In this document: positions 17,303-18,888 of the stretch, piece after piece
Position numbering within the stretch: position 1 is the first letter of the stretch
Layout: every line of letters begins with the position of its first letter
DNA from: an uncultured Bacteroidales bacterium
GTDB lineage: Bacteria > Bacteroidota > Bacteroidia > Bacteroidales > UBA932
DNA: 18,888 bases
Direction of reading: 5' to 3'
Assembly (NCBI GenBank): GCA_905234775.1
Contig: CAJOJC010000048.1
Span: 1 to 18,888, forward strand
Position numbers and translations under genes: made by a program
Notes under the pieces: generated by a model
The model's input: only the letters and a program-made list of their open reading frames with translations
Database searches by the model: none
Told to the model about the DNA's origin: nothing

Positions 17303-17338
17303 AAATAGAGCGGGGATCTTCTGATAAAACCGCAAAAG

Positions 17339-17372
17339 TTGATACTACTATGCGGGAAAAACCGCAGAGTAG
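17339..17372. repeat. Second copy of the terminator-like hairpin
   Basis: These 34 bases match 5571-5604 with one change (in the loop). The stem CTACTATGCGG/CCGCAGAGTAG has one mismatch. Here it lies about 105 bases upstream of pgk. Neither side has as strong a T-run as the efflux copy, so it is called a repeat and not a terminator. Confidence 0.6.
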
Positions 17373-17435
17373 CATGAAGTTTTCAACTGAGGCAGGGGGG
17401 ATGGAACAAATAATGGATATCACGGAAAAAATTGC

Positions 17436-17443
17436 TACCTTTG
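17436..17443 (+). promoter_or_regulatory. Candidate -7 box for pgk
   Basis: TACCTTTG matches TAnnTTTG and would place the transcript start about 28 bases before the pgk ATG. A TTTGAA-AA-TTCAAA dyad (17449-17462) follows at the expected start site. No -33 TTTG is seen at the standard distance. Confidence 0.4.
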
Positions 17444-17476
17444 AAGGATTTGAAAATTCAAACATTTCTATAGCAT

Positions 17477-18730
17477 ATGCAACAGTTTATCGATTCCTAT
17501 GATTTCGCTGGCAAGAAAGCCATCGTCCGTGTTGACTTCAATGTTCCGCTGAACGAAAAGTTCGAAATCACCGACGACACCCGTATCCGTGCCGCCATCC
17601 CTACCCTTAAGAAAGTTCTCGCCGGAGGCGGTGCCCTCATCATCATGTCCCACCTCGGCCGTCCGAAGGGAGTAGACGCCAAGTTCTCCCTCAAACATAT
17701 CATCGGCCGCGTAAGCGAGCTTCTCGGAGTTCCCGTACAGTTCGCTGACGACTGCCAGAAAGCCAAGGCACAGGCAGACGCCCTCAAGCCCGGCGAGGTC
17801 CTCCTTCTCGAAAACCTCCGCTTCTACGCAGAGGAAGAAGGCAAGCCCCGCGGACTTAAAGAAGATGCAACAGATGAGGAGAAGAAGGCAGCTAAGGCTG
17901 TTGTCAAGGAGTCCCAGAAGGGCTTCGTGAAGACCCTCGCTTCATATGCAGACTGCTATATCAACGACGCATTCGGAACAGCACACCGCGCCCACGCCTC
18001 TACCGCCCTTATCGCTGACTATTTCCCGAACGACAAGATGTTCGGTTACCTGATGGAAGGCGAGATCAAGGCTATCGACAACGTCCTTAAGAATGCCCAG
18101 CACCCCTTCACCGCTATCATCGGCGGATCTAAGGTCTCCTCTAAGCTCGCAGTTCTTGAGAACATGCTCGATAAGGTCGACAACCTCATCATCGGCGGCG
18201 GTATGAGCTACACCTTCATCAAGGCCCAGGGAGGAAAGATCGGCAACTCGCTCCACGAAGACGACCTGATGCCCAACGCACTCGAGATCCTCGCCAAAGC
18301 AAAGGAGAAGGGCGTAAAGGTATGGCTCTCTTTCCAGACCGTTATCGCTGACGCTTTCTCTGCAGACGCAAACGTCGATACAGTAGACGCTATGAACATC
18401 CCCGACGGTTGGGAGGGTGTCGACACCGGCGCTGAGTCTCTCAAGCAGTGGAAGGATGTCATCCTCGGCAGCAAGACCATCCTCTGGAACGGTCCTGTCG
18501 GAGTATTCGAGATCGACAAGTTCGCAAACGGAACTCTTGAGATCGCCCGCGACCTCGCAGAGGCTACCGAGAAGGGCGCTTACACCCTCGTCGGCGGCGG
18601 CGACTCCGTTGCAGCTGTTACCCGTATGGGCTTCGCAAAGAAGGTCAGCTATGTCAGTACCGGTGGCGGTGCTATGCTCGAGGCTCTCGAGGGCAAGGAA
18701 CTCCCCGGCATCGCAGCTATCCGCAAATAA
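17477..18730 (+). CDS. pgk: Phosphoglycerate kinase
   Basis: The enzyme interconverts 1,3-bisphosphoglycerate plus ADP with 3-phosphoglycerate plus ATP in glycolysis, in the cytoplasm. At 417 residues it has normal length. Substrate-side motifs are [26 protein letters not shown] and [20 protein letters not shown] follows in the N-terminal domain, then the hinge and nucleotide side: [34 protein letters not shown] and the glycine-rich [10 protein letters not shown]. It ends in [19 protein letters not shown]. Codon use is strongly biased (CTC, CGT/CGC, GAG), as expected for high expression. It stands alone: repeats upstream and an IS3 end 62 bases downstream. A 60-bp inverted relic of its tail lies 540 bases upstream. 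Confidence 0.98.
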   Translation: MQQFIDSYDFAGKKAIVRVDFNVPLNEKFEITDDTRIRAAIPTLKKVLAGGGALIIMSHLGRPKGVDAKFSLKHIIGRVSELLGVPVQFADDCQKAKAQADALKPGEVLLLENLRFYAEEEGKPRGLKEDATDEEKKAAKAVVKESQKGFVKTLASYADCYINDAFGTAHRAHASTALIADYFPNDKMFGYLMEGEIKAIDNVLKNAQHPFTAIIGGSKVSSKLAVLENMLDKVDNLIIGGGMSYTFIKAQGGKIGNSLHEDDLMPNALEILAKAKEKGVKVWLSFQTVIADAFSADANVDTVDAMNIPDGWEGVDTGAESLKQWKDVILGSKTILWNGPVGVFEIDKFANGTLEIARDLAEATEKGAYTLVGGGDSVAAVTRMGFAKKVSYVSTGGGAMLEALEGKELPGIAAIRK

Positions 18731-18792
18731 TGCGTGTTGTCTAATAGGCTGACGCTCAATCATTTACATAAAAAGACCCTCCGCTTTATTGA

Positions 18793-18888
18793 TGTGACCC
18801 CCAAAAGTTGGACGGTTTAACATTAGTTACGAGGCCTTAGATTGGAACAGAGCTCGGTATTGCACCGGGCTCTTTCCTTTTAGCCTCA
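18793..18888 (-). mobile_element. End of an IS3-family insertion sequence (partial)
   Basis: From TGTGACCCCCAAAAGTTGGA (18793 on) the sequence resembles the terminal inverted repeat of IS3/IS150-group elements, which start with TG and carry a CCCCCAAAAGT core. The end of a transposase frame lies just inside it on the minus strand. The exact first base (18793 or 18795) is uncertain, and the rest lies beyond the window. Confidence 0.7.
18827..18888 (-). CDS. IS3-family transposase (OrfB) C-terminus, partial
   Basis: The minus-strand frame ends RLKGKSPVQYRALFQSKAS and then TAA (18827-18829). The S-P-V-Q-Y-R motif close to the end is typical of the DDE transposase OrfB of IS3-family elements. 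Only about 19 residues are in the window, so the catalytic triad and intactness cannot be judged. The stop lies 34 bases inside the presumed element end, a normal arrangement. Confidence 0.75.
   Translation of the reverse strand, partial: RLKGKSPVQYRALFQSKAS

Noticed and set aside
17942..18763. 273-codon minus-strand open frame opposite pgk
   Set aside because: It is a by-product of pgk codon bias; pgk is unambiguous.

Overview
The window looks like chromosomal DNA of a Bacteroidota, most likely Bacteroidales. The genes point that way: DUF4252 proteins coupled to an ECF sigma factor, a PG0541-type protein behind an RND pump, DUF2490 and DUF4956 families and many SpII lipoproteins. Genes lack obvious Shine-Dalgarno sites, and several gaps carry the Bacteroidota -7 box TAnnTTTG. 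Base composition is moderately GC-rich. I cannot name the genus. No rRNA, tRNA, CRISPR array or complete mobile element is visible.

Layout. (1) 2-76: apparent 3' end of an unidentified plus-strand gene. (2) 82-4623, minus strand: a tightly packed five-gene operon encoding, in transcription order, a Cthe_2159-like beta-helix carbohydrate-binding lipoprotein, a small secreted YD-like protein, a VTC-domain protein, a DUF4956 membrane protein and a DUF2490 outer-membrane barrel. (3) About 4650-5640: non-coding DNA with copy A of a structured repeat, an unexplained GC-rich stretch, and a terminator hairpin. (4) 5642-11485, minus strand: a complete tripartite RND efflux operon (TolC-like, membrane fusion protein, AcrB-like permease, PG0541-like protein), all overlapping by a few bases. 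(5) 11486-11612: a divergent promoter region with two related palindromes. (6) 11613-14418, plus strand: lgt, then a coupled DUF4252 / ECF sigma / membrane protein / DUF4252 module. (7) 14431-16747, minus strand: an unknown lipoprotein followed by a GH43 glycosidase gene broken by an out-of-frame deletion that removes the expected catalytic-acid segment. (8) 16800-17476: a dense non-coding interval with a terminator-like hairpin, a 60-bp inverted relic of the 3' end of pgk, inverted repeat copy B, and a run of hairpins. (9) 17477-18730: pgk. (10) 18793-18888: one end of an IS3-family insertion sequence, cut by the window edge.

The most notable observations are the pgk tail relic, which has eight nucleotide differences from resident pgk that are all synonymous; the inverted repeat pair A/B flanking about 12 kb; the alternating GTGTG/CACAC hairpins upstream of pgk; the duplicated terminator-like hairpin; and the VTC-DUF4956-DUF2490-beta-helix operon, whose joint role is not established. 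Coding calls rest on translated sequence and recalled family features. Promoters, operators and terminators are pattern matches only.
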